Of a stretch of DNA of 7,693 bases, positions 1 through 7,342 are shown in pieces. Both the position numbers and the translations under genes were made by a program. Below the pieces are notes generated by a model. That model saw only the letters and a list, made by a program, of their open reading frames with translations, ran no database searches and was not told the DNA's origin. Position 1 is the stretch's first letter. Every line of letters starts with the position of its first letter. The DNA lies in the NCBI GenBank assembly GCA_016794075.1, contig JAEUKU010000252.1, positions 1 through 7,693 on the forward strand, read 5' to 3'. This DNA is from Rhodospirillaceae bacterium (GTDB lineage Bacteria; Pseudomonadota; Alphaproteobacteria; Dongiales; Dongiaceae).

Positions 1-1380
1 TCCAGCTGATCGGTCAGGCCCGCATGGTTGGCGATGACGCCGGCGCCGGCGGAGCCGAAGGCGATGCCGAGGGAGCGCAGCGTCGGGATGGCACCCGCGG
101 TGGTGGTCTGCTCGCCCTCCGGCGCGTGGCGCATGGTGGCCTCGACCAGATGCAGGTTGCTGCTGCCGAGGCCGAACCCCACCACCACATTGAGCGTGAC
201 GATGACGGCGAAGGGCAGGTCGGCGATGGCCAGCGCCATGCCGCCGAGGCCGATCAGGCAGAGCATTTGGCCGAACACGATGCTGCGCAAGGCGGCGCGG
301 CCGTGGATGTGCGAGGTGATCATCGACGCGACGGTCCACGACAGCGCCAGCCCGGTCACCGCATAGCCGGCCGCCTGGTCCGAAACGCCGTGCAGGATTT
401 GCATCGCCAGCGGCAGATAGGCGCCGATCACCGCATGGGTGATCGAGGACAAGGCCAGCACCCAATAGGCCGTGCCGACCGGCCGGAACAGCGACAACGG
501 GTGGCTCGGGAACATGCGCGTCTCGCTGGCGTGGTCGAGGCGCATGGCGAGCGCGACGGCCCCGCCCGCGACCAGCAGCAGGCCGACCTGCGCGACGGCA
601 TGCTTCACTTGGCCGCACAGGGCGACGGCGACCACGCCGGCGGTCATCAGCACCAGCTGCACATAGGGAAAGCGCAGGCGGTCGGCGCCGGCCGGCTTCT
701 TCGGCAACCGCAGGCAGGCGAGGACGAAGAGCAATACGACGGGCACGTTGATCCAGAAGGCGCCGCGCCACCAGCCGGCCGACGCGAACAGGCCGCCGAT
801 CGCGGGGCCGAGCAGCGAGGCCACCCCCCAGCTCGCCGAGACCAGGGCCAGGATGCGCTTTCGCATATGCGGCGGAAACAGCTCGCTGATCAGGCCCATC
901 GACAGCGCGATCATGGTGCCGCCGCCCAACCCCTGCACCACGCGCGCGCCGAGCAGCGCCGCCATGTTCGGACTGAGGGCGCAGGCCGCCGACCCGGCGG
1001 CGAAGACCAGCGCCGCGATCGCATAGGCAAGTCTGCTGCCCAGCATCTGCCGTGCCGGATTGCCGGCCGCGGTGCCGATGATCGAAGCCACCATGTAGAG
1101 CATGGTGGCCCAGGTGTAGTATTCCGCCCCGCCCAGCTCGCGCACCACGCGCGGCATCACCGTGGCGATGATGAAGACGTCGAGCGCGTGCAGCCCGATG
1201 CCGACATTCAGCATGATAGTGAACAGCGCCAGGCCGCCCTTGAAGGGGTCGAGCCAGCCGGCACCGGCCTGCGCCGCGCTTGCACCCTTCGCGGCCTCGC
1301 TTGTCGGGTTTCGCTGGTCCAGGATCTGCCCCCGGTCGGACGGTCGAAGCCGGCGCGTTTGGCGGCCCGGCCTGGGCCAT
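1..1380 (-). CDS. MFS drug-efflux-type transporter, 3' end cut by the window edge, start region probably frameshifted
   Basis: This is an inner-membrane secondary transporter of the major facilitator superfamily, closest in style to the proton-driven multidrug exporters (DHA family); the substrate cannot be read from the sequence. The minus-strand frame is open from about 1376 to base 1. After a hydrophilic leader, the first membrane segment contains ALDVFIIATVMP. Next come the family signature GARVVQGLGGG, the conserved LISELFPPHMRKR loop, the antiporter motif C segment WGVASLLGPAIGG, and GWWRGAFWINVP. Further hydrophobic helices follow, ending in GVIANHAGLTDQL at the edge, so perhaps the last two helices are missing. 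The ATG at 1378-1380 has an excellent ribosome site (GAGGTG, 7 nt spacing) but is out of frame with the body; removing one G from the five-G run at 1329-1333 joins them. Without a frameshift, the first in-frame ATG is at 1214, which cuts into helix 1 and has no ribosome site. A CTG at 1322 is another possibility. The family call is firm; the start is not. Confidence 0.88.
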   Translation of the reverse strand, partial: MAQAGPPNAPASTVRPGADPGPAKPDKRGREGCKRGAGRCRLARPLQGRPGAVHYHAECRHRAARARRLHHRHGDAARGARAGRGGILHLGHHALHGGFDHRHRGRQSGTADAGQQTCLCDRGAGLRRRVGGLRPQSEHGGAARRARGAGVGRRHHDRAVDGPDQRAVSAAYAKAHPGPGLGELGGGLAARPRDRRPVRVGRLVARRLLDQRARRIALRPRLPAVAEEAGRRRPPALSLCAAGADDRRRGRRRPVRPSEACRRAGRPAAGRGRGRRARHAPRPRQRDAHVPEPPVVAVPAGRHGLLGAGLVLDHPCGDRRLSAAGDANPARRFGPGGRLCGDRAGAVVDRRVDDHLAHPRPRRLAQHRVRPNALPDRPRRHGAGHRRPALRRHRHAQCGGGVRPRQQQPASGRGHHAPRAGGRADHHRGCHPDAALPRHRLRLRRRRRHRQPCGPDRSAG

Positions 1381-1387
1381 GCTATGC

Positions 1388-1393
1388 CACCTC
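1388..1393 (-). promoter_or_regulatory. Ribosome binding site of the MFS gene
   Basis: On the minus strand this reads GAGGTG, a six-base match to the anti-Shine-Dalgarno sequence. It lies 7 nt before the ATG at 1380. It is the main argument that translation starts at 1380, even though that ATG is out of frame with the transporter body. Confidence 0.6.
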
Positions 1394-1427
1394 GTCCGCG
1401 CTTCGTCCAGCAGAGGGGAGATCACGC

Positions 1428-1787
1428 ATGGCAGCCGTGCAATTGGTGCGATTCGGGCAGAATCCGCCGCCGGCGGAAACCTCGGTTCCCGGCAACATCG
1501 TCTCCGGCAGCCCCAGCACGCGGCTGCAGAACTACTTCACCGACCGCACCGGCCAGTTCTTCTCGGGCGTCTGGGAAAGCACGCCGGGCAAATGGCGCGT
1601 CAGCTACAGCGAGAGCGAATTCTGCGCGATTCTGGAAGGCCGGGCCATCCTGACGGGCGCCGATGGCAAGGCCGAAGAGTTCAAGGCCGGCGATGCCTTC
1701 GTGATCCCGTCGGGCTTCGAAGGCACCTGGGAGACGGTCGAGCCCCTGCGCAAATGGTACGCGATCTTCGAGGCGAAGAAGGCTTGA
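1428..1787 (+). CDS. Small cupin-fold protein (Cupin_3 / DUF861 type)
   Basis: This is a 119-residue single-domain protein of the Cupin_3 (DUF861) type, the fold also found in ureidoglycine aminohydrolase and EutQ-like proteins. Its own reaction is unknown. The cupin core runs from about residue 45 to 115: FFSGVWESTPGKWRVSY, then ESEFCAILEGRAILT, then FKAGDAFVIPSGFEGTW and a closing RKWYAIFE. The Gly-Asp turn (88-89) and Trp101 are the conserved landmarks. The usual metal-binding histidines are absent, as is common in this subfamily. The ATG at 1428 is chosen because an AGAGGGGAG ribosome site ends 7 nt before it; a much longer open frame upstream in the same phase is only the antisense of the MFS gene. 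The gene is divergent from the MFS gene, with 47 bp between the two proposed starts. A weak TTGGCG/TATGCC promoter-like pair lies at 1359-1388. The length is normal and the gene looks intact. Confidence 0.85.
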   Translation: MAAVQLVRFGQNPPPAETSVPGNIVSGSPSTRLQNYFTDRTGQFFSGVWESTPGKWRVSYSESEFCAILEGRAILTGADGKAEEFKAGDAFVIPSGFEGTWETVEPLRKWYAIFEAKKA

Positions 1788-1798
1788 CCATTCTCTCC

Positions 1799-1850
1799 CG
1801 TCGTCATTGCCGGGCCGCCGCGACAGCGGCGCGACCCGGTGATGACGACG
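1799..1850. terminator. Nested palindrome between convergent genes; probable bidirectional terminator or dispersed intergenic repeat
   Basis: Bases 1799-1807 (CGTCGTCAT) pair perfectly with 1842-1850. Two G-U-type positions follow, then CCGGG (1810-1814) with CCCGG (1835-1839). An inner CGCCGC/GCGGCG stem at 1816-1821 and 1826-1831 closes on a GACA loop. Nearly the whole gap between the stops of the cupin and amidotransferase genes is this structure. It has no clear T tract, so Rho-independent termination is inferred. The CGTCATTGCCGGG...CCCGG...ATGACG pattern resembles repeat palindromes scattered in alphaproteobacterial intergenic regions; that comparison is from memory. Confidence 0.6.
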
Positions 1851-1865
1851 CGGGCTGATTCGACA

Positions 1866-2597
1866 TCAGCTCGCCAGCCTCAGCGCGCTCGCGGCTTTCA
1901 TGAAGTCCTCATAGAGCCGCCGCGCGCAATCCTTGAACGTGGGCATCAGCGGCTGCGCTTCCGCCGCCAGGCGCTGCAGGGCGCCCTTGCCCTGTACCTT
2001 CTCCAGCGCCGCGGCGTATTCCGGAATGCAGCCCCAGGCGGGGATCGTCGCGTCTTCCAGCTCAACATGGTACTGCGCGCTCCAGGCGCAGCGGCCGACC
2101 CGCATTGCCTGCACGCGGCAGGCCGGCGATGATGCGAGCACGACCGCGCCCTCTGGCGGCTGCGCCACGCGCACGCCATGCCATTGCAGTGCCTGCGCGG
2201 TGGCCGGCTGCCGGCCGAAGACGTCATCGCGCTTGCCTTCCTCGGTGAGAGAGACGTCGAGAATGCCGACCTCCGGCGGACGCTGCGGACCGCAGGTGCC
2301 GCCGAGCGCATCGGCCAGCAACTGATGTCCCAGGCAGACGCCGAGAAACGGCCGCTCCAACTCCCGCACCCAGCGGCGGATCGCCTGCTTCTCCGGGATC
2401 AGCCAGGGATGCTCCTCGACGTCCCAGACATCCATCGGCCCGCCCATGACCCAGAGCGCGTCATAGCAGCTGAGATCGGGAATCGGCTCGCCCGCGTCGA
2501 GCTCTATGGCGTCCCACGGCACGCCGTCGGCGCGCAGAAACTCGCGGAAGATGCCGGGATGCTCCACGGCGACATGCTGGAAGACGAGGATGCGCAT
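1866..2597 (-). CDS. Class I glutamine amidotransferase-like protein (GMP synthase glutaminase-domain family)
   Basis: This is a 243-residue stand-alone class I glutamine amidotransferase domain (GATase1, COG0518 type). Such domains hydrolyse glutamine to release ammonia, or act as gamma-glutamyl hydrolases; the acceptor here is unknown. The oxyanion-strand segment LWVMGGPMDVWD lies near residues 49-59. The nucleophile elbow is FLGVCLGHQLLADALGG, with Cys88. The second-half signature is ALQWHGVRV (about 136-144). The catalytic His177 and Glu179 lie in AWSAQYHVELED. All three triad residues are therefore present. The ATG at 2597 is preceded by GAAAGGGG, 8 nt away. A TTGCCA/TAGGAT promoter pair lies at 2622-2649, so the gene may be transcribed separately from DUF983 upstream, from which it is 69 bp distant. 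It converges with the cupin gene. The length fits single-domain family members and no defect is seen. Confidence 0.88.
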   Translation of the reverse strand: MRILVFQHVAVEHPGIFREFLRADGVPWDAIELDAGEPIPDLSCYDALWVMGGPMDVWDVEEHPWLIPEKQAIRRWVRELERPFLGVCLGHQLLADALGGTCGPQRPPEVGILDVSLTEEGKRDDVFGRQPATAQALQWHGVRVAQPPEGAVVLASSPACRVQAMRVGRCAWSAQYHVELEDATIPAWGCIPEYAAALEKVQGKGALQRLAAEAQPLMPTFKDCARRLYEDFMKAASALRLAS

Positions 2598-2621
2598 AGG
2601 TTGGGCCCCTTTCGGCTGCCG

Positions 2622-2649
2622 ATCCTAGCGCTCGCGTGTCGATTGGCAA
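2622..2649 (-). promoter_or_regulatory. Candidate sigma-70-type promoter for the glutamine amidotransferase-like gene
   Basis: On the minus strand a TTGCCA -35 box (2644-2649) and a TAGGAT -10 box (2622-2627) are separated by 16 nt. Transcription would begin near 2615, giving a leader of about 18 nt that contains the GAAAGGGG ribosome site. This is pattern recognition only. Confidence 0.4.
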
Positions 2650-2666
2650 TCCGGTGAGTTGGGGCC

Positions 2667-3035
2667 TCAGCCCTTGGCCTTGGTGCTGAAGATCACCGCC
2701 ATCACGCCACCCTTGATGAAGGGCAGCAGGACCAGGCTGAGGACCAGGGTCAGGCCGCACCAGAACGTGGCTTGGGCCCAGAGCGGCACGTCGAGGTACC
2801 GCCACGCCGCCACGTAGATGCTGATCATGATGTGGCCGACGATGAACAGCGTGAAATAGGGCGGCGCGTCGTCGGAGCGCAGCGGTTCGAATTCCATGCC
2901 GCAGCTGGCGCAGGCATGCGCCACCGACAGATAGCCGGAGAACATCTTGCCCTGGCCGCAACGCGGGCAGCGGCGGCAGAGGCCGTGCCACAGGCTCTGA
3001 ATGACCCCAGGATTTCTAGGTGATTGATAAGGCAT
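2667..3035 (-). CDS. DUF983 zinc-ribbon membrane protein
   Basis: This is a 122-residue protein of the DUF983 family: small alphaproteobacterial-type inner-membrane proteins with a cytoplasmic zinc-ribbon head and two membrane helices. Their function is not established. The head has two Cys pairs, CPRC (Cys23 and Cys26, within CRRCPRCGQGKMF) and CASC (Cys42 and Cys45, followed by GMEFEP), which together would bind one zinc. The segment SDDAPPYFTLFIVGHI leads into helix 1 (about 60-79); helix 2 spans about 88-106 (FWCGLTLVLSLVLLPF). A Lys-rich tail follows. The ATG at 3035 (MPYQSPRNPG) is chosen over a TTG at 3095, whose extra 20 residues do not look like the family; the ribosome site is weak (CGGA). 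The gene follows the solute-binding gene by 85 bp in the same direction and could be co-transcribed with it, although a modest hairpin lies between them. Confidence 0.88.
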   Translation of the reverse strand: MPYQSPRNPGVIQSLWHGLCRRCPRCGQGKMFSGYLSVAHACASCGMEFEPLRSDDAPPYFTLFIVGHIMISIYVAAWRYLDVPLWAQATFWCGLTLVLSLVLLPFIKGGVMAVIFSTKAKG

Positions 3036-3080
3036 GATCCGACACTGCTGGCGAAGAATGAGGATACAGTTAAGTCTCCG

Positions 3081-3109
3081 GACCGGCGCCGGCAATGCGC
3101 CAATCGGTC
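3081..3109 (-). terminator. Weak stem-loop after the solute-binding protein gene
   Basis: On the minus strand, 11 nt after the stop codon, GACC and GGCGC pair with GCGCC and GGTC around a seven-base loop, with a four-base bulge (GATT) on the left arm. No T tract follows. It may weaken transcription into the DUF983 gene or stabilise the upstream message; intrinsic termination is not well supported. Confidence 0.3.
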
Positions 3110-3120
3110 GCGACTGCGAA

Positions 3121-4170
3121 TTATAGGCGCTCCAGCTGGTCCTGGAACTTCAGCCGCGCCTTGTCGTAGTTGTCCGCCCACCAGCCGTTGCTGACGATCG
3201 CCTGCTGCGCCAGGTTCGCCGGCTGGGTCGGGTCGATCGGGCGCAAGTTCTCCGGCATCGCCTTGGTCGCCTCCGGATTGGCCGGTCCGAGGCCGCGCAG
3301 CAGGGTGAGCTCGATCTGCCGGCGCGGCTGCTGCATGCGCGCGATCAGGTCGAAGGCGTTGTTGCCGCCGGGGTTCTTCTTCGGCACCACCCACATGCCG
3401 GGGCAGAGCAGGCCCTGCTGGAAGGTCCAGGCGACCTTGCCCTCGCTCTCGGCGCCGATCTGCGCCGCGCGGCTGTGCCAGATGCAGGCCATGCCGACAG
3501 TACCGTCGATCAGCATCTGCCGCGCATGCTCGCCGGTTTCCCACACGGTCAGGTCCTCGCCCAGCGTCGCCAGCTTGGCGACCGTGGCGTCGATATCCAG
3601 CGGATAGAGCTTGTCCTTGGCGGCGCCGCTCGCCATTGCCGCCGCCTCGAAGCCGCCGATCATCCAGCGCCAGACGGCACGCCTTCCGCGAAAATTCTTG
3701 CGGTCGAAGAAATCCGCCCAGCTCTGCGGCGGCCGGCTGGCATAGAGCTCGGCGTTGTAGGCGAGGACGAAGGAATAGGTATAGCCTGCCACCGCATGCT
3801 CGGTGACGAAGGGCACCATCACCTGGGCGCGGTCGACCTTCTTGTAGTCGATGACGCTGAGCGCGCCGGCATTGGCGAGCCGCACGGCGACATAGCCGTC
3901 GACGTCGCAGACGTCCCAGTCGACCTGGTTCTGGTCGACCATGGCCTTGATCTTGCCTTCCGACGGCCCGGTGCCGTCGAACAGGACCTTGATGCCGGTC
4001 TCGTTGGTGAACGGCTTGGCGAAGGCGACGGTCAGGTCCTTGATCTCGGCGGCACCCCAGGTCGCGACGGTCAGCTCGTTTGCCTGCGCCCGCGCCGCGC
4101 GGGGATAGGCGTGGACGAGGCCGGCGGCGCCGGCGGCGGCGAGGAAGGTGCGGCGGGAAGGTCCAGTCAT
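3121..4170 (-). CDS. ABC transporter periplasmic substrate-binding protein, polyamine-type, Tat-exported
   Basis: This is a 349-residue extracellular solute-binding protein of the group that includes PotD-type spermidine/putrescine receptors. It would capture a small solute in the periplasm and deliver it to an ABC permease. The ligand cannot be assigned. The N-terminus carries a twin-arginine signal, SRRTFL at residues 5-10, then an Ala-rich stretch and a likely cleavage near ARA-QA (28-30). The mature protein opens with NELTVATWGAAEIKDL and continues with ETGIKVLFDGTGPSEGKIK. Later landmarks are the hinge segment TYSFVLAYNAELY, then PPQSWADFFDRKNFRGRRAVW, and VSNGWWADNYDKAR near the end. 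There is no lipobox cysteine. The start is fixed by the signal peptide, but no Shine-Dalgarno is visible: the start codon is itself part of a heptamer repeat array. No permease or ATPase gene lies nearby, so its partners must be elsewhere or beyond the window. It is 89 bp downstream of interrupted mmsA. Confidence 0.85.
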   Translation of the reverse strand: MTGPSRRTFLAAAGAAGLVHAYPRAARAQANELTVATWGAAEIKDLTVAFAKPFTNETGIKVLFDGTGPSEGKIKAMVDQNQVDWDVCDVDGYVAVRLANAGALSVIDYKKVDRAQVMVPFVTEHAVAGYTYSFVLAYNAELYASRPPQSWADFFDRKNFRGRRAVWRWMIGGFEAAAMASGAAKDKLYPLDIDATVAKLATLGEDLTVWETGEHARQMLIDGTVGMACIWHSRAAQIGAESEGKVAWTFQQGLLCPGMWVVPKKNPGGNNAFDLIARMQQPRRQIELTLLRGLGPANPEATKAMPENLRPIDPTQPANLAQQAIVSNGWWADNYDKARLKFQDQLERL

Positions 4171-4259
4171 CAGGTATCAGGTATCAGGTATCAGGCATCA
4201 GAAAAAGGCCGTTCCTGCACCCAATTCTGATCCCTGATCCCCGATTCCTGACCCCCGGA

Positions 4260-4261
<2 letters not shown>
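4164..4261. repeat. Inverted array of degenerate 7-bp repeats filling the mmsA to solute-binding gene gap
   Basis: The left arm has units CAGTCAT (4164-4170), CAGGTAT three times (4171-4191), CAGGCAT (4192-4198) and a trailing CAG. The right arm has CTGATCC twice (4227-4240), CCGATTC, CTGACCC and CCGGATC (to 4261), which are degenerate reverse complements of the left units in the same 7-bp phase. About 25 bases (4202-4226) separate the arms. In the minus-strand transcript the arms would pair over about four heptamers, with roughly 13 of the innermost 15 positions matched. The array includes the start codon of the downstream gene and reaches two bases into the stop codon of mmsA. It looks like a dispersed repeat insertion or expansion; no transposase or terminal duplication is present. 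Confidence 0.75.
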
Positions 4262-5756
<1,495 letters not shown>

Positions 5757-5837
5757 GGGGTTCATCCTTGGTGGAGAAATCGCTGCGGGGCGTGCAGTTC
5801 TAGCCGATGGCGCGGCGCTGCACAGGGCTTTGTTTGC

Positions 5838-5865
5838 ATCATATCGGCGGCAGCTCCCTGGTCAA
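5838..5865 (-). promoter_or_regulatory. Candidate sigma-70-type promoter for mmsA
   Basis: On the minus strand TTGACC (5860-5865) and TATGAT (5838-5843) are separated by 16 nt. This is close to consensus and stands out in a GC-rich genome. Transcription would start near 5831, giving a leader of about 75 nt before the ATG at 5756. The solute-binding gene downstream of mmsA may share this promoter. Confidence 0.5.
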
Positions 5866-6010
5866 CATACTAATCATTGCGTTCATAATATTGATCACCA
5901 GAAAATGCTGAACCTGACGGAATGCTGACGAAAAAGATTGCCTCAGCCGGAAAAGCCATTAGAAACAGCGGTATCGCTCGGCCGACGAGTCTGGGGGACG
6001 TTTCCGGCAC
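5866..6010. other. AT-rich part of the mmsA / ATP-grasp divergent intergenic region
   Basis: By hand count, 5861-5940 is about 37% GC, against well above 60% in the genes around it. The stretch includes TGATCA at 5892-5897 and two copies of AATGCTGA (5904-5911 and 5921-5928) spaced 17 bp apart. It should contain the promoter of the plus-strand ATP-grasp gene, but I find no convincing -35/-10 pair on that strand. I see no convincing coding sequence in it. Confidence 0.45.
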
Positions 6011-7342
6011 ATGGCGTATCTGCGGCTGCCATTTTGCTCTCCGTACAAAGTCATCTGGTATCTGGCGAAACAGGGTCCCGGTCCGGCCGAGTTCATCCAT
6101 CATGCCTATGCCAGGTATGTCTGGCAGATGGAGGGCTGGCGGGCGTTACCCCGGGTCGCGCTGTACAGCATCGTCTGGCCGCTGGCGTTCCTGCATCTCA
6201 GCTGGAAGCACACCAGCAGACTTGGGGCCAAGGTGAGCTCGGTCTCCGGCAAGAGCCGCCGGCGCCAGGTGCTGGAGCAGTTCTGGGTCGCGCTCTGCTA
6301 CTCGATCTCGCCCAAGAAATACTATGTCTTCGAGCTGTTCCGGCCGGAGCGTTTCCGCAATGCCGGCGCCTATATCGCGCGCTACGAGTTCAAAGGCGGG
6401 TTGCATAACCTGCTAGAATCGCGGATCGAGCACCCGACCCGCCGCATTCTCAACGACAAGGCGGCCTTCTTCCGCCACTGCGAGGCGCATGGCGTGTTCA
6501 CGCCGCCCAGCTTTCTCATCGTCCACCAGGATGGCGAGAGCGAGCCGCTGCAGCCCTTCGACGGCGTGCTGCCGGCCTGCAACCTGTTCCCGAAGCCGCT
6601 GCGCGGCCGTGGCGGCCGCGGCTGCGAGCGCTGGATCTATCGTCCCGACGGCAAGTATGTCGATCAGACCGGAACCGAGCTGGACGCCGCCGCGCTCCTG
6701 GAGCGGATCCGCAATCTGGCGAAGAAGGAGGACTACATCGTCCAGGAATCGCTGGCCGGCCATTCCGACCTGTGCGACCTGTCGATGAATGTGCTCACCT
6801 CCTGCCGCATGATGAGCGTGAAGAACGAGCAGGGCGGTTTCGAGGTCACCCATGCGGTGTTCAAGTCTTCGACCAAGCCGGAGGCGATCGTCGACAACTT
6901 CCACAAGGGCGGCATCGTCTCGCGCGTCGACATCCGCAGCGGCGAGCTTGGGCCGGCCTCGGATGCGGGCGTCGGCAGGCCCTGCGTCTGGTACGACACC
7001 CATCCCCTGACCGGGGCCCGCATCGCCGGCCGCAAGCTGCCGCTCTGGCAGGAGACGCTGGACCTCGTGCGCAAGGCGCATGCCGCCTTTCCCGACCGCA
7101 TCACCGTCGGCTGGGACGTGGCGATCTCGGAGCGCGGCCCGGTCGTGCTGGAAGGCAATGTGCAATCCGGCTGCGACATGATCCAGCGCACGCATGACGT
7201 GCCGGCCGGGATCGGCCGCTTGGCCGAGTGCTATGCCTACCATGTGCGCGTGGCACTGCGGCGCGACGTGTCGATGGCGTGGAAGATCCGCAAGGGCCTA
7301 GCGCAGGAGCCCGTCGCCCAGGCGTCGCACCAGCTCGACTAG
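6011..7342 (+). CDS. Sugar-transfer-associated ATP-grasp family protein with long N-terminal region
   Basis: This is a 443-residue protein whose C-terminal two thirds match the ATP-grasp fold of the sugar-transfer-associated type (ATPgrasp_ST). ATP-grasp enzymes couple ATP hydrolysis to joining a carboxylate to an amine or thiol through an acylphosphate; the substrate of this type is not known. Landmarks in order: RRILNDKAAFFRHCEAHGV (144-162), the nucleotide loop FPKPLRGRGGRGCERW (193-208), YIVQESLAGHSDLCDLS (242-258), the HKGGIVSRVDI strand (298-308), and the metal-site segment GWDVAISERGPVVLEGN (367-383). Residues 1-130 are outside the fold and include a hydrophobic stretch (LYSIVWPLAFLHLSW, 51-65) that could sit on the membrane. 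The ATG at 6011 is the only start after an in-frame stop at 5960; GGGGGA lies 12 nt upstream, a rather long spacing. No glycosyltransferase genes adjoin it. Its 3' end overlaps the decarboxylase gene. Confidence 0.78.
   Translation: MAYLRLPFCSPYKVIWYLAKQGPGPAEFIHHAYARYVWQMEGWRALPRVALYSIVWPLAFLHLSWKHTSRLGAKVSSVSGKSRRRQVLEQFWVALCYSISPKKYYVFELFRPERFRNAGAYIARYEFKGGLHNLLESRIEHPTRRILNDKAAFFRHCEAHGVFTPPSFLIVHQDGESEPLQPFDGVLPACNLFPKPLRGRGGRGCERWIYRPDGKYVDQTGTELDAAALLERIRNLAKKEDYIVQESLAGHSDLCDLSMNVLTSCRMMSVKNEQGGFEVTHAVFKSSTKPEAIVDNFHKGGIVSRVDIRSGELGPASDAGVGRPCVWYDTHPLTGARIAGRKLPLWQETLDLVRKAHAAFPDRITVGWDVAISERGPVVLEGNVQSGCDMIQRTHDVPAGIGRLAECYAYHVRVALRRDVSMAWKIRKGLAQEPVAQASHQLD

Noticed and set aside
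24..1787. Open frame of 587 codons on the plus strand ending with the cupin gene
   Set aside because: Everything before 1428 is the antisense of the MFS gene and has Arg/Gly/His-rich, low-complexity composition. The cupin has its own good ribosome site and start at 1428.
3036..3095. TTG start at 3095 adding 20 residues to the DUF983 protein
   Set aside because: The extension (MPAPVRRLNC...) does not resemble the family N-terminus and overlaps the hairpin after the preceding gene; the ATG at 3035 gives the usual length.
5870..6103. Small minus-strand frame (77 codons) across the divergent intergenic region
   Set aside because: It has no recognisable domain, overlaps the likely ATP-grasp promoter and N-terminus, and ends in the AT-rich control region.
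6413..7243. Open frame of 276 codons on the minus strand opposite the ATP-grasp gene
   Set aside because: It is an antisense shadow; the plus-strand frame holds the ATP-grasp motifs and this one holds none.
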